Below are positions 1 through 11,304 of a stretch of DNA of 64,000 bases, one piece after another. Under the pieces are notes generated by a model. That model made no database searches. It worked only from the letters and a program-made list of their open reading frames with translations, and had not been told where the DNA came from. The position numbers and the translations under genes are program-made. The stretch lies in the NCBI RefSeq assembly GCF_001245615.1, contig NZ_CWKH01000002.1, positions 1,364,001 to 1,428,000 of the forward strand. The letters are read 5' to 3'. Source of the DNA: Mycolicibacterium neworleansense. GTDB lineage: Bacteria; Actinomycetota; Actinomycetes; Mycobacteriales; Mycobacteriaceae. Within the stretch, counting starts at the first letter, position 1; each line of letters begins with the position of its first letter.

Positions 1-425
1 CAGAACCAGCCGGCCGGGTAGTACGGCGGGAGCCCGAAGTACGTCATGTCGTGCAGGCCGGGGGTGTCGGCCAGCCGGGTCAGGTACTCGGTGCGGAACT
101 GCTGGTCGACCGAGACGCCGAACAGGTACAGCTTGGTCGCGCCCAGCGGCATCGCGAGGGTGACCACCGAGAACGCCGACAGGAAGATCAGCGCGGCCAG
201 CCGGGCCAGGGTGCGCCGGCCCCGGCGCCAGATCAGACCGGCGGCGAAGATTCCGGCCAGGGCGCCCACCTGACCCACCGTGGTGAGCGCGTGCAGCTGG
301 TTGGAGGTGTTGTAGGCCGGCCATTGAACCTGCGCGATCGCGGCGATCGACACCCCGGCCACCGCCGAGGCGAGCATCAGGGCGATCACCATCTGTCCGA
401 TGACCCTGGCCGGACGCGCCTGCAT
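1..425 (-). CDS. aftA: Galactan 5-O-arabinofuranosyltransferase AftA (N-terminal part; runs off the window)
   Basis: About 141 N-terminal codons are visible and the rest lies outside the window. AftA is a membrane GT-C type enzyme that puts the first arabinofuranose, from decaprenyl-phosphoryl-arabinose (DPA), onto galactan. The visible part has two hydrophobic segments (about residues 9-32 and 48-65), then a conserved extracytoplasmic segment rich in Gln, Arg and Tyr that ends in a PPYYPAGWF stretch typical of mycobacterial AftA. The ATG at 425 overlaps the dprE2 stop (TGATG), so the two are translationally coupled. That is sensible, because DprE1/DprE2 make the DPA donor. Identification rests on sequence recall plus synteny with Rv3792. 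Confidence 0.93.
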   Translation of the reverse strand, partial: MQARPARVIGQMVIALMLASAVAGVSIAAIAQVQWPAYNTSNQLHALTTVGQVGALAGIFAAGLIWRRGRRTLARLAALIFLSAFSVVTLAMPLGATKLYLFGVSVDQQFRTEYLTRLADTPGLHDMTYFGLPPYYPAGWF

Positions 426-1189
426 CAGATGGGAAGCTTGCGGAAGATGGGCCGCGGGATGTGCCGCAGAACCATCATCACGTAGCGGAACGCGCCCGGC
501 GCCCAGACCAGTTCCTTGCCCTTGGCCGACGCGGTGACGGCCAGATCGGCGACGTATTCCTTGTCGACGGTCAGCGGGGCTTCCTTGACGTGCGCGCTCA
601 TCCGGGTGCGCACCTGTCCGGGCCGGATCACCAGCACCCGCACACCGAACTCGCGCAGTGCCTCGCCGAGGCCGAGGTAGAAGCCGTCGAGTCCGGCCTT
701 GGTGGAGCCGTAGACGAAGTTGGACCGGCGCACCCGCTCACCGGCGGCCGAGCTCATCGCGATGATCTGGCCGTAGCCCTGGGCCCGCATCTTCTCGCCG
801 ACCAGGACACCGACGGAAACGGCTGCGGTGTAATTGATTTCGGCGATCTGCACGGCCTTGCGCTGGTTCTGCCACAGCTCTTCGGCGTCGCCGAGCAGGC
901 CGAACGCGACAATCGCCACGTCCACATCGCCGGCGGCGAACGCCTTGTCGATCACGTCGGGGTGGCTGGCGGTGTCCACCGCGTCGAAGTCGATGACCTC
1001 CACCGAACTGGCCCCGGCATTGCGCAGCTGCGCCACCGCGTCGTCGCGGCCCGGATCGCCCGGCAGGGCGGCCAGCACGATGCGGGCAGAGGCGTCGCGC
1101 AGATAGCGCTCACAGATCGCCAGCCCGATCTCTGAAGTGCCGCCGAGCAGCAGAATCGTCTGGGGGTTACCTACGGCGTCGAACACCAT
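425..1189 (-). CDS. dprE2: Decaprenylphosphoryl-2-keto-beta-D-erythro-pentose reductase DprE2
   Basis: This is the 254-aa short-chain dehydrogenase that performs the second half of DPR-to-DPA epimerisation, reducing the keto intermediate made by DprE1 with NADH. The nucleotide-binding GGTSEIG motif is at residues 16-22. The catalytic Ser (SSAAGERV region) and the YxxxK pair (YGSTK) are present. A hydrophobic and basic C-terminus ends in RKLPI. A GGAG box lies about 10 nt before the ATG. It overlaps aftA. In M. tuberculosis dprE1 lies directly upstream; here furA-katG and an opposite-strand cassette separate the two genes. Confidence 0.95.
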   Translation of the reverse strand: MVFDAVGNPQTILLLGGTSEIGLAICERYLRDASARIVLAALPGDPGRDDAVAQLRNAGASSVEVIDFDAVDTASHPDVIDKAFAAGDVDVAIVAFGLLGDAEELWQNQRKAVQIAEINYTAAVSVGVLVGEKMRAQGYGQIIAMSSAAGERVRRSNFVYGSTKAGLDGFYLGLGEALREFGVRVLVIRPGQVRTRMSAHVKEAPLTVDKEYVADLAVTASAKGKELVWAPGAFRYVMMVLRHIPRPIFRKLPI

Positions 1190-1296
1190 CTAGCGCAGCT
1201 CCAAGCCTCGGGGGACATCGTGACGAGGGTACCGTGCGGTTTCCCCTGGGCAGTTCGAGCAATCCGGAGCCATCTGAGCGCCGGGTCTTGACCGCA

Positions 1297-1337
1297 TTTC
1301 CTACACGACGTAGCTTTTTTCTACACCGTGTAGGAAA
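1297..1337. promoter_or_regulatory. Tandem palindromic operators upstream of the MpaB-TetR cassette
   Basis: Seen directly: TTTCCTACAC (1297-1306) and GTGTAGGAAA (1328-1337) form a perfect 10-bp inverted repeat. Inside it CTACACCGTGTAG (1321-1333) is itself a perfect 6+1+6 palindrome, and CTACACGACGTAG (1301-1313) is a weaker copy 20 bp upstream. The site lies at the start of the 1349 gene, whose operon ends with a TetR regulator. Autoregulation by that TetR protein is an inference. Confidence 0.6.
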
Positions 1338-1348
1338 TGGGGGAGATC

Positions 1349-2419
1349 ATGACGATCCGGGACTGGCTGACGTTGCCCGAGACGGAACCGGGGGAGGACT
1401 ACGGTTTCTTCGGCCCCGATTCGGTGACCTGGAAGGTGTGGAGCTATCCCACCTCGCTGTCGATCGGGTTCCAGCGCGCCGTCGTCATCGAGGAGCTCGA
1501 CCCCGCGCTCGTCGCGGCGGTCGACAAGACCCATGAGATCTATTCGCGGCCACGCACCCGGTACGACCGGACGTTGCGCTACTTCGCGATGGTGGCGTTC
1601 GACGACAGCCGCGCCACCACCAAGGCCGCCGACGTACTGGTCAAGATCCACTCCAAGGCCATCGGCACCGACCCGGTCACCGGAAAGACCTATGACGCCA
1701 ACAATCCCGACTCGCAGTTGTGGATTCACCTGACCGCCTGGCATTCCATCCTGGTGGCCTACGAGAAGTACGGACCGGGCCGGCTGTCACCGGAAGATGA
1801 GCTGCAGTACTGGCGGGAATGCGCGATCGCCGCCGAACTCCAGACCTGCGACCCGTCCGACGTTCCCCTGACCCGCGAGGGCATCCGGGAGTACTTCGAG
1901 AAGATGCGGCCCGAACTGATCGGCTCGGATATCGCCCGTCAGGCGATGAATCACCTGCTGGGCGCCGAGGTGATGTTGCCCGAGATGCCGCTGCTGTTGC
2001 GTCCCGGTACCCGGCTGATCACTGCGTTCCTGCGTCGCGGCACCCTGGCGACGATGCCGCGCTGGATGCGGGAGATGGCCGGGCTCAGCACATCCCGGGT
2101 TCTCGACGCGCTGGTGGTGCCGCCGTTGAGTGCCTCATTCACGGTGATCGCCATGAGTAAGCGGCTCCAGCTGATTCTGCTTCGCCTGCTGTCCCCGGCG
2201 ACGCTGCCGATCGGCGCGCGGGTTCTGCTGTCGGTGCCGGCCAAGGACCCGGTCACGACGACACCGCGCGAGGCCCAGCGCCGTTACGGCTATGCGGCAC
2301 CGAGCCAGGCGCACTTCGAGTTCCGGGAGAAGCAGGCGGTCCGGGTGTTCGGTGAGGGCATCGCACCCAGCGATGAGGGAATCGTGGAGTCGCAGCCGAT
2401 CCTCGGCCGGATCGGCTGA
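1349..2419 (+). CDS. MpaB/rubber-oxygenase-like (DUF2236) family protein
   Basis: The 356-aa protein resembles the oxygenase MpaB / latex-clearing protein catalytic domain family (DUF2236), thought to bind haem b and abundant in mycobacteria; substrates are mostly unknown. Conserved-looking features include a YGFFGPDSVTWK segment near residue 20, a central WIHLTAWHS segment carrying candidate haem-ligand His residues, and a helical C-terminus. The ATG at 1349 is preferred because GGGGGAG precedes it; the ATG at 1337 lies inside the operator palindrome and has poor spacing. It heads a three-gene cassette with a small membrane protein (4-nt gap) and a TetR regulator. Confidence 0.75.
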   Translation: MTIRDWLTLPETEPGEDYGFFGPDSVTWKVWSYPTSLSIGFQRAVVIEELDPALVAAVDKTHEIYSRPRTRYDRTLRYFAMVAFDDSRATTKAADVLVKIHSKAIGTDPVTGKTYDANNPDSQLWIHLTAWHSILVAYEKYGPGRLSPEDELQYWRECAIAAELQTCDPSDVPLTREGIREYFEKMRPELIGSDIARQAMNHLLGAEVMLPEMPLLLRPGTRLITAFLRRGTLATMPRWMREMAGLSTSRVLDALVVPPLSASFTVIAMSKRLQLILLRLLSPATLPIGARVLLSVPAKDPVTTTPREAQRRYGYAAPSQAHFEFREKQAVRVFGEGIAPSDEGIVESQPILGRIG

Positions 2420-2422
2420 CTC

Positions 2423-2638
2423 GTGATCAAGAGTCTTCTCGACTTCCGACTGAGCATCCGGCAACTCCTCTACCTCGCGATCGTGGTGGGTCTGCCGTAC
2501 TTGGTGATCGGCATGGTCTGGGCCTTGGCCCACAGCGATCACATCGTCGGGCTCACGGGTCCGGACAAGGTGTTCTCGCTGTTGGGTGAGATCGTCGCGT
2601 GGCCGGTGCTGATAATCGCTGATGTCACGCTGACATGA
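2423..2638 (+). CDS. Small membrane protein (71 aa)
   Basis: GTG start 4 nt after the MpaB-like stop. The 71-aa product has two hydrophobic segments (about residues 14-35 and 55-70), separated by a short loop. No family was recognised. The position between the oxygenase and the TetR gene implies co-transcription and possibly a role as a membrane partner, but the function is unknown. Confidence 0.6.
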   Translation: MIKSLLDFRLSIRQLLYLAIVVGLPYLVIGMVWALAHSDHIVGLTGPDKVFSLLGEIVAWPVLIIADVTLT

Positions 2639-2648
2639 GCGGAGCGAA

Positions 2649-3272
2649 GTGAACGAAGCAGCAATCGCCAACCGGGCCCGCGCCGAGCATCTGGGCCCGG
2701 ACCGGCGCCGGCCGCAGGTCCTGGACACCGCGTTGGAGATCGCCGCGCAGGAGGGCCTGGCGGACGTGACGATGGGAAACATCGCACGCCGCATGGGGGT
2801 CACCCGCCCGGTGGTATACGCCTGCTATCCCGGTCGCGGGGAAGTGCTTGCCGCGCTGCTGGATCGGGAAACCGACGAAGTCATGGCCAGCCTGTTCGAA
2901 CTGTTGCCGCCGCAGCGCACCGGGTCAATCGAGCAGTTGTTCGTCGACGGGTTCCGGGCGCTGGGCAGCACCGTGCGCGAGCGTCCGGACTCGTGGCGCA
3001 TCATGTTCGGTGCCGACCCCGATCCGGTGCTTACCGCGGCGATCGTCGCCGGCCGCGAGCGCATCCGAGGACAGCTCGCCACGGCGATGCGCCCCCTGCT
3101 GCAGCGCTGGCAGGTCGCCGACGTCGACGCCACGCTGCCCATGCTGGTCGAGGTGTTCCTGGCGATCTGCGAAACCGCCGTCCGCAAGATGCTCGCCGAT
3201 GACGGCGAGCCGGAGTTGGTGGCCGAGACCTTCGGCAAGGCGGCCTATCGGGCCATGCGCGCAAAGCCCTAG
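2649..3272 (+). CDS. TetR family transcriptional regulator
   Basis: The 207-aa protein has an N-terminal helix-turn-helix of about residues 20-65 (IAAQEGLADVTMGNIARRMG, then RPVVYACY) and a helical ligand-binding C-terminal domain. GTG start with GGAGCGAA just upstream; the gap from the small membrane gene is about 10 nt. It most likely represses its own operon through the palindromes at 1297-1337. The ligand is unknown. A strong hairpin follows the stop codon. Confidence 0.85.
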   Translation: MNEAAIANRARAEHLGPDRRRPQVLDTALEIAAQEGLADVTMGNIARRMGVTRPVVYACYPGRGEVLAALLDRETDEVMASLFELLPPQRTGSIEQLFVDGFRALGSTVRERPDSWRIMFGADPDPVLTAAIVAGRERIRGQLATAMRPLLQRWQVADVDATLPMLVEVFLAICETAVRKMLADDGEPELVAETFGKAAYRAMRAKP

Positions 3273-3282
3273 GGCCACCACG

Positions 3283-3320
3283 CAAACACCCCGCGAGCTG
3301 CAAGCCCGCGGGGTGTTGCG
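3283..3320. terminator. Intrinsic terminator between convergent tetR and katG
   Basis: ACACCCCGCG (3286-3295) pairs with CGCGGGGTGT (3307-3316) around an 11-nt loop. It sits between the TetR stop (3272) and the katG stop (3332). It can serve both converging transcripts. Confidence 0.75.
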
Positions 3321-3331
3321 TCACCTGTCGA

Positions 3332-6005
<2,674 letters not shown>

Positions 6006-6012
6006 GGACCGA

Positions 6013-6052
6013 AGTCTTATCCCTTTTCTGGAATTAGTCAAGAATAAAATTC
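6013..6052 (-). promoter_or_regulatory. furA-katG promoter and AT-rich FurA operator
   Basis: An AT-rich island in GC-rich DNA. On the minus strand TTGACT (6041-6036) is a good -35, and the GATAAG/TAAGAC region (about 6021-6014) is a -10-like element. The furA GTG lies about 9 nt further on. FurA is known to bind the AT-rich sequence at this place in mycobacteria. The exact -10 hexamer is uncertain. Confidence 0.6.
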
Positions 6053-6080
6053 TCGCCGATCCACAAGGGCGAGGTGAGGG

Positions 6081-7463
6081 CTAGACGAGCTCCAGCCGGC
6101 GGGCCATGTCCGAGACGAACAGACCTTCCGGGTCGACCCGGCGCCGTACCGCCAGCCACTCATCGATGCGTGGGTACATCGCGTGGAACGTCTCCGCTGT
6201 GGTGCGGGAATCCTTGGCGGTGTAGAGGCGGCCGCCGAATTCCAGTACGCGACGGTCGAGTTCGGTGACGAACTCGTTCAGCCCGGCCTTGATCGGGAAG
6301 TCGACGCACACGTTCCAGCCGGGGATCGGGAAGCTCAGCGGCGCCTGGTTTCCGGGGCCGAACAACTTGAACACGTTGAGGAACGAGTAGTGCCCGGAGC
6401 GCTGGATGTCGAGGATGATGGCCTTGAATTCCTCGACCGCCTCGGTCGGCACCACGAACTGGTACTGCAGGAAACCCGACGGACCGTAGGCGCGGTTCCA
6501 TTCCCCGAACATGTCCAGCGGGTGATAGAACTGCGTCAGGTTCTGCACTTTGTTGCGGTACGTGCCCGACTTCAAGTACCACAATTCGCCGATGGGCATG
6601 AAGGTGAACTTGTTTGCCAGTCCGTTCGGGAACACGTCCGGCAGCGTAAGTAGTTGCGGCGCATCGAATTTGAGCGGATCCTTCTGCAGCTTCGGCGGCA
6701 GCTGGTCCAGGGTGGCCAGCGACCCTCGCGAAATGGCGGCGCGGCCGAGTTTCGGCGGCTTGCTGATCGCGTCGAACCAGGCCGACGAATAGGTGTAGTT
6801 GGATTCGCTGCCGTCGCTGTGGAACTCGATGGTCTCGTCGAGCGTCCTGGTCACGTCACCGTCGGCGATGAAATACGCGGTCTCCGTTGGTGTCATCTCG
6901 ATCGTGGCCCGCAGGATGATGCCAGTCAGGCCGTTGCCGCCGACCGTGGCCCAGAAGATGTCGGCGTTGTCGCCTTCGGGGGTCAGGTGCAGCACTTCAC
7001 CGTTGGCGGTCAGTAGCTCCATCGAGCGCACGTGGTTGCCGAAACTGCCGGCGCTGTGGTGGTTCTTGCCGTGGATGTCACAGCCGATGGCGCCGCCGAT
7101 GGTCACCTGCCGGGTGCCCGGCAGCACCGGGACCCACAGCCCGTGCGGCAGTGCGGCCCGCATCAGCTGGTCGAGGTTCACCCCGCCGTCGACGTCGACC
7201 AGCTTGGTGGCGGCATCGATCGAGTGGATCCGGTTGAGCGCCGACATGTCGATGACGAGCCCGCCACCGTTCTGCGCGTTATCGCCGTACGACCGGCCCA
7301 GGCCGCGGGCGATCACACCCCGGCCCTTGTGCTCGGCGGCCTGCGTCACGGCCCTGACGATGACCTCGGGATCGCTGGGAGAGAGCACCTGTGCCACGGT
7401 CGGTGCGGTCCGGCCCCAGCCTGTCAGGCGCTTGGGAGTGGTCGGCAAATCGGTAGTCGACAT
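6081..7463 (-). CDS. dprE1: Decaprenylphosphoryl-beta-D-ribose 2-oxidase DprE1
   Basis: The 460-aa FAD enzyme oxidises decaprenylphosphoryl-ribose at C2, the first half of the epimerisation that yields the arabinan precursor DPA. The FAD-binding segment [17 protein letters not shown] is at about residues 52-68. His131 (DIHGKNHH) corresponds to the FAD contact. The benzothiazinone-target Cys is Cys386 in GWNVCVDFP (Cys387 in M. tuberculosis). Lys417 in YTAKDSR corresponds to the catalytic Lys418. ATG at 7463; the open frame continuing to 7673 overlaps gtrA and is rejected. It follows the GtrA gene by 38 nt and should be co-transcribed with it. Confidence 0.96.
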   Translation of the reverse strand: MSTTDLPTTPKRLTGWGRTAPTVAQVLSPSDPEVIVRAVTQAAEHKGRGVIARGLGRSYGDNAQNGGGLVIDMSALNRIHSIDAATKLVDVDGGVNLDQLMRAALPHGLWVPVLPGTRQVTIGGAIGCDIHGKNHHSAGSFGNHVRSMELLTANGEVLHLTPEGDNADIFWATVGGNGLTGIILRATIEMTPTETAYFIADGDVTRTLDETIEFHSDGSESNYTYSSAWFDAISKPPKLGRAAISRGSLATLDQLPPKLQKDPLKFDAPQLLTLPDVFPNGLANKFTFMPIGELWYLKSGTYRNKVQNLTQFYHPLDMFGEWNRAYGPSGFLQYQFVVPTEAVEEFKAIILDIQRSGHYSFLNVFKLFGPGNQAPLSFPIPGWNVCVDFPIKAGLNEFVTELDRRVLEFGGRLYTAKDSRTTAETFHAMYPRIDEWLAVRRRVDPEGLFVSDMARRLELV

Positions 7464-7501
7464 CGCAGAGAAGCGTACCCGGCGGTACCCGGTACCGGAC
7501 C

Positions 7502-7915
7502 TCAGTGCAGTTTGAAGATCACCGCGCGCTGCACGATGAAGTTGATCACCGTGGCGGTGCCCTGGGCGATCACGAATGCCATCGGCACGGCCCATGCCCG
7601 GTAATCGGCCAGGTGGAGCACCAGGTGGTTCAGTCCGACCTGCACGGCGAATGTGACCAGGTAGAGCGCCCACACCGCGATGAACCGGGCGGTGCTCGGC
7701 GGCGCCTGGAAGGTCCAGCGCCGGTTGATCAGGTAGGCGGTCGTGGTTCCGGCGATGAAGCCGATCGTCTTGGCCAGGTCGACCTGGACCCCGAAGGCCT
7801 TGTAGAGCAGGACGTAGAGGCCGAAGTCCACGATCGCCGACAACCCGCCGGTCACGATGAACCGGAACGCCTGCGTTTTGAGGTCAAGGGTCGGCGACAT
7901 TACTGGCTCAGCCAC
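7502..7915 (-). CDS. GtrA-family membrane protein (Rv3789-like)
   Basis: The 137-aa GtrA-fold protein has four predicted membrane helices (about residues 15-35, 45-65, 76-98 and 108-130) and the conserved INRRWTF motif after helix 2. The M. tuberculosis counterpart Rv3789 lies upstream of dprE1 and has been linked to arabinan assembly, first as a DPA flippase candidate and later as a recruiter of arabinosyltransferase. The start may be Met1 or Met6 (7900). It is first in the dprE1 transcription direction. Confidence 0.88.
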   Translation of the reverse strand: MAEPVMSPTLDLKTQAFRFIVTGGLSAIVDFGLYVLLYKAFGVQVDLAKTIGFIAGTTTAYLINRRWTFQAPPSTARFIAVWALYLVTFAVQVGLNHLVLHLADYRAWAVPMAFVIAQGTATVINFIVQRAVIFKLH

Positions 7916-7936
7916 TCAGGCAGCTTAGCGAGGCCG

Positions 7937-7942
7937 TACGGT
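7937..7942 (+). promoter_or_regulatory. Leaderless -10 box TACGGT
   Basis: TACGGT ends 6 nt before the GTG at 7949, placing transcription start at the start codon. Confidence 0.5.
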
Positions 7943-7948
7943 GCAGTC

Positions 7949-8575
7949 GTGCTGCAGACGGTGCTCAACGACCTCGGTATCGCGGTGTTCGCGTCATCGG
8001 GGGCGATGGTGGCGATCCGCAAGGGCTTCGACCTGTTCGGTATCGCGGCGCTGGGCGTGCTGACCGGTGTGAGTGGCGGCGTGATCCGTGACGTGTTCCT
8101 CGGTGTCCACCCGCCCACCTCCATCCAGCACTGGCCCAACATCACCGTCGCGGTGGCGGCGACGGCCGTGGCCACCCTCACGGCCAAGCACCTGATCCGG
8201 TTCAACCACATCGTGTTGCCGTTGGACGCGATCGGCATGGGCTTCTTCGCGACCTCGGGGGCGGCGTTCGCCGTCGACCACGGGGCCAGCTGGTTTGCCG
8301 CGGTGCTGATCGGCATGACCACCGCGATCGGCGGCGGCATCATCCGCGACGTGTTGGTCCGTGAGATCCCGATGTTGATGCGGCCGGACGATCTGTATGC
8401 CGTCCCGGCGATGATCGGCGCGACGGCGTACGCGGTCATCGATTACCTCGGCCCGCAATGGGTCGGACTGGTGGTGGGCACGGTGCTGGCGACCACGCTG
8501 CGCTTGGCCGCTCTGGTGTTCCGTTGGCGGCTGCCCACCGGGCCCAGGGATCTGATCGTCGGCGATGACACTTAA
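7949..8575 (+). CDS. TRIC/UPF0126 family membrane channel-like protein
   Basis: The 208-aa protein is made of two homologous halves, each with three hydrophobic helices and a glycine-kinked motif: SGGVIRDVFLG in the first and GGGIIRDVLVREIP in the second. This is the layout of UPF0126 proteins, prokaryotic relatives of TRIC cation channels. The leaderless TACGGT box fixes the GTG start. It is divergent from gtrA with a 33-nt gap and converges on the MocR gene, with a 4-nt overlap of the two stops. Transported ion unknown. Confidence 0.8.
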   Translation: MLQTVLNDLGIAVFASSGAMVAIRKGFDLFGIAALGVLTGVSGGVIRDVFLGVHPPTSIQHWPNITVAVAATAVATLTAKHLIRFNHIVLPLDAIGMGFFATSGAAFAVDHGASWFAAVLIGMTTAIGGGIIRDVLVREIPMLMRPDDLYAVPAMIGATAYAVIDYLGPQWVGLVVGTVLATTLRLAALVFRWRLPTGPRDLIVGDDT

Positions 8576-9990
8576 CGCAGCGTGGCCGCCAGCACGCCGC
8601 ACAGCGCGTCGACCGCAGACCCGAAGGCGTGGTCGGCGGGCGCCCCGAACCCGATGATGACCCCGTCGGGGTCAGGGTTGTCCGGCCCGGCCTGCGGGTG
8701 CCGCATGATCGACAACCCGGACAACAAGATCCCGGCCTCACCGGCCCGGCGCAGCACTTCGGGTTCGCTCCCGTCGGGCAGGGTCAGCAGCATATTCACC
8801 CCGGCCGCCAATCCGCCGATGCCGAGGTCGAATCCGGCCAGTGCGTCGACCAGGGCGTCGCGTCGCCGCCGGTAGCGGTTCCGCATCCGCCGGATGTGCC
8901 GGTCGTAGCCCCCGCTGCGGATGAAGTCGGCCAAGGTCAGCGCGGTGAGCGCGTCGACGTGGTACTGCGCCCCGCCTGCTGCCGCGATCACCGGATCGAT
9001 CAGGGCGTCGGGCAGCACCATCCAGCCGACCCGCAGCACTTGGGCCAGGCTCTTGCTGGCCGACCCCAGGTAGACGACGCGTTCGGGGTTCAGCGACTGC
9101 AGGGCCCCGACGGGTTGGCGGTCGTACCGGAATTCGCCGTCGTAGTCGTCGTCCACCACATATCCGCCGGTGCGCTGTGCCCAATCGATCACCGCGGTGC
9201 GCCGGGCCGGGTGCAGTGCCATCCCGAACGGGCTCTGATGTGCGGGGGTCAGCATCACCGCCGGGGTGTCGAGGCCGTCCAGTTGGCCGATCACCGCGCC
9301 GTGTTCGTCGATGCCGATCGGAGTCGTCGGCACGCCGAGCGCCGCGAGTGCGTCGCGGAAGATGTACAGCCCGTGGGCCTCCACCGCGATGGGTCGCCGG
9401 CCGCCGAGTACGCGGCCCATCAGATCGATGCCATCGCGCACCCCGGAGCAGATCACGATCGAGTCGGGGGTGGCGCGCACGCCTCGCACGCGGCCCAGAT
9501 ACTCGGTGAGTGCCTCGCGCAGCGGCAGCGGTCCGCGCGGATCGCCCATCCGCAGTGCCGCGACCGGCGCGCTGGTGACGGCTCTGCGCGCCGATGTCAG
9601 CCAGGCCGAACGGGGGAACTCCGACACGTCGGGGGAGCCGGGCATCAGATTGTGCCGAGGGACGGCGGGAATGCGGCGCGGGCGCGGTGCCGGCCGCGGG
9701 GCGGCGCTGCGAGCGACCCACGTGCCCGCACCCTGGCGAGATGCCAGCCAGCCTTCGGCGACCAGTTCGGCGTAGGCCTCGGCGACGGTGTTGCGGGCCA
9801 ATCCCAGATCGGAGGCCAGGCTGCGCGACGGCGGCAGTCGCGTGTCGGTGCTCAGCCTGCCGCTGCGAATTCCGTCCCGAAGGGCGGCGATCAGCTGCTC
9901 CCGGGCGGTGCGGCTGCCGGGCTCGATCATCGCGCGCAGTTCGAGATGAAGGTCCCGGCTGCCCGAATTGGCCCGCGAATTCACTGCCAT
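8572..9990 (-). CDS. MocR/PdxR-type GntR regulator with aminotransferase domain (first copy)
   Basis: The 472-aa fusion has an N-terminal GntR winged helix (about residues 30-90: REQLIAALRDGIRSG, PPSRSLASDLGLARNTVAEAY) and a C-terminal fold-type I aminotransferase domain. That domain has the PLP-binding Asp region DDDYDGEFRYD and the Schiff-base Lys in GSASKSLAQ. MocR proteins sense PLP or amino compounds. It is divergent from the AhpD-like gene with a 43-nt promoter region and probably controls it. A second MocR protein is encoded at 38713-40110. The ATG at 9990 is chosen because the longer frame would extend through the divergent promoter. Confidence 0.85.
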   Translation of the reverse strand: MAVNSRANSGSRDLHLELRAMIEPGSRTAREQLIAALRDGIRSGRLSTDTRLPPSRSLASDLGLARNTVAEAYAELVAEGWLASRQGAGTWVARSAAPRPAPRPRRIPAVPRHNLMPGSPDVSEFPRSAWLTSARRAVTSAPVAALRMGDPRGPLPLREALTEYLGRVRGVRATPDSIVICSGVRDGIDLMGRVLGGRRPIAVEAHGLYIFRDALAALGVPTTPIGIDEHGAVIGQLDGLDTPAVMLTPAHQSPFGMALHPARRTAVIDWAQRTGGYVVDDDYDGEFRYDRQPVGALQSLNPERVVYLGSASKSLAQVLRVGWMVLPDALIDPVIAAAGGAQYHVDALTALTLADFIRSGGYDRHIRRMRNRYRRRRDALVDALAGFDLGIGGLAAGVNMLLTLPDGSEPEVLRRAGEAGILLSGLSIMRHPQAGPDNPDPDGVIIGFGAPADHAFGSAVDALCGVLAATLR

Positions 9991-10020
9991 ATTGAACCAT
10001 CTGGGCGGTCTTTTCCGATC

Positions 10021-10026
10021 TAGCGT
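10021..10026 (+). promoter_or_regulatory. Leaderless -10 box TAGCGT
   Basis: TAGCGT ends 7 nt before the ATG at 10034, inside the 43-nt region shared with the divergent MocR gene. Confidence 0.55.
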
Positions 10027-10033
10027 TGATGGC

Positions 10034-10504
10034 ATGACACAGACACTCGAACCCACCAAGACCGTCGACCGGCTCAAGATCTACAAGGCGTCGCCCGAGC
10101 TCTACGACGCGATGATGGCGCTCTCCAACGCCGCGGCCAAGGACGTCGACCCGACCATCGGCGAGCTGATCAAGATCCGTGCCTCGCAGATCAACCACTG
10201 CGCGTTCTGCCTCGACATGCACACCCGCGATGCCCGTAAGCAGGGTGAGACCGAGCAGCGGCTGGCCCTCGTCGCGGCCTGGGAGGAGGCGGGGGATCTG
10301 TTCACCGAACGTGAGCAGGCCGCGCTGGCCCTGACCGAGGCCATCACCGAGCTCGACCACGGCCACGTGCCCGATGCGGTGTATGCCCGCGCTGCCGCCG
10401 CGTTCACCGAACGTGAGCTCGGCCAGGTGATCGCGGCGGCCGTCACCATCAACGCGTGGAACCGGATCAACGTCACCGTGCGGATGCCGGTTCCGCGGCG
10501 CTGA
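10034..10504 (+). CDS. AhpD-like carboxymuconolactone decarboxylase family protein
   Basis: The 156-aa all-helical protein has the AhpD redox signature: Glu44, then CAFC (Cys56 and Cys59), then His63. Such proteins act as peroxidase partners or alkylhydroperoxidases. The start at 10034 is supported by a leaderless -10 box; a longer in-frame ORF to 9968 would enter the MocR gene. It is divergent from the MocR regulator, which may control it. Confidence 0.85.
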   Translation: MTQTLEPTKTVDRLKIYKASPELYDAMMALSNAAAKDVDPTIGELIKIRASQINHCAFCLDMHTRDARKQGETEQRLALVAAWEEAGDLFTEREQAALALTEAITELDHGHVPDAVYARAAAAFTERELGQVIAAAVTINAWNRINVTVRMPVPRR

Positions 10505-10524
10505 TCTCGCGGGAAACTGGAGAT

Positions 10525-11304
10525 GTGCAAACCCGGTCCGGTGCAGACATCACGGTGTACGGCGCGGTCGTACACAAGCGGCACCGGCCGGGTACCGATC
10601 CACGTGGACTGCGGTCCCGGCTCCGCGCGGCCGCCCGCATCGATGCCTTGGTGAGCCCGCTGTCCGACGTGCCGGATGCGGTGGACGGGCGCTGGCTGAC
10701 TCGTTGGCCTCGCGTGGAAACCCTTGCCGTGCAACCTGAATCCGTGCCATGGGCCGACATCGGGCGGCTGCTGGCGGCTTTGCACACCGAACCGGTCACC
10801 GAGCGGCTGCCACCGCACGGCTGGCCGGCGCGGCTGCGGCGCGCGGTAGAGCGGGCCCGGCGGCACGGCGACGAGGTGGTGATCCGGGCCGCGGCGGGCC
10901 TACCCGACGAGGCGTGGCGGCCGGGCTCGGATCGTCGGCCGCTCACCCTCGTGCACGGCGACTTCCACCTGGGCCAGGTGGGGCGGCGTGACGGGAGCTG
11001 GCAGCTCATCGATGTCGATGACCTCGGACTGGGTGATCCGGCGTGGGATTTGGCGCGCCCCGCCGGATTCTGGGCGGCCGGCCTCATTCCTGACCCCGAT
11101 TGGACCCGCTTCCTCGGCGGTTACCGGGCGGCCGGCGGGCCGGCCTTACCTGCGCCCGACCCGTGGCCGGTGCTGGAGCCGTTGGCGCGGGCCGCCGTCA
11201 TCCAGGCCGCCGCCAACGATCCCGACGACGAACTGCTGGCGGCGGCCTGCGCGCGGATGCCTCAGCTGGAGAAGAACAGCCGGCCGAAGCCCTGCTTGCG
11301 GTAG
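10525..11304 (+). CDS. Aminoglycoside phosphotransferase (APH)-like small-molecule kinase
   Basis: About 259 aa from the GTG at 10525, 20 nt after the AhpD-like stop, so probably co-transcribed. It has the APH/choline-kinase catalytic signature VHGDFHLGQV (about residue 140) followed by the metal-binding Asp segment IDVDDLGLGDPAWDLAR. The N-terminal lobe is short. The substrate is not predictable and no resistance role should be assumed. Its 3' end overlaps the convergent zinc-ribbon gene by 43 nt. Confidence 0.75.
   Translation: MQTRSGADITVYGAVVHKRHRPGTDPRGLRSRLRAAARIDALVSPLSDVPDAVDGRWLTRWPRVETLAVQPESVPWADIGRLLAALHTEPVTERLPPHGWPARLRRAVERARRHGDEVVIRAAAGLPDEAWRPGSDRRPLTLVHGDFHLGQVGRRDGSWQLIDVDDLGLGDPAWDLARPAGFWAAGLIPDPDWTRFLGGYRAAGGPALPAPDPWPVLEPLARAAVIQAAANDPDDELLAAACARMPQLEKNSRPKPCLR

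Noticed and set aside
8629-10366. Long open frames overlapping the first MocR gene on both strands
   Set aside because: Low-complexity Arg/Gly/His-rich shadows; the MocR frame carries complete winged-helix and aminotransferase motifs.
10525-11304. Aminoglycoside resistance gene
   Set aside because: APH-fold motifs alone do not show antibiotic phosphorylation; the fold is common in mycobacteria with other substrates.
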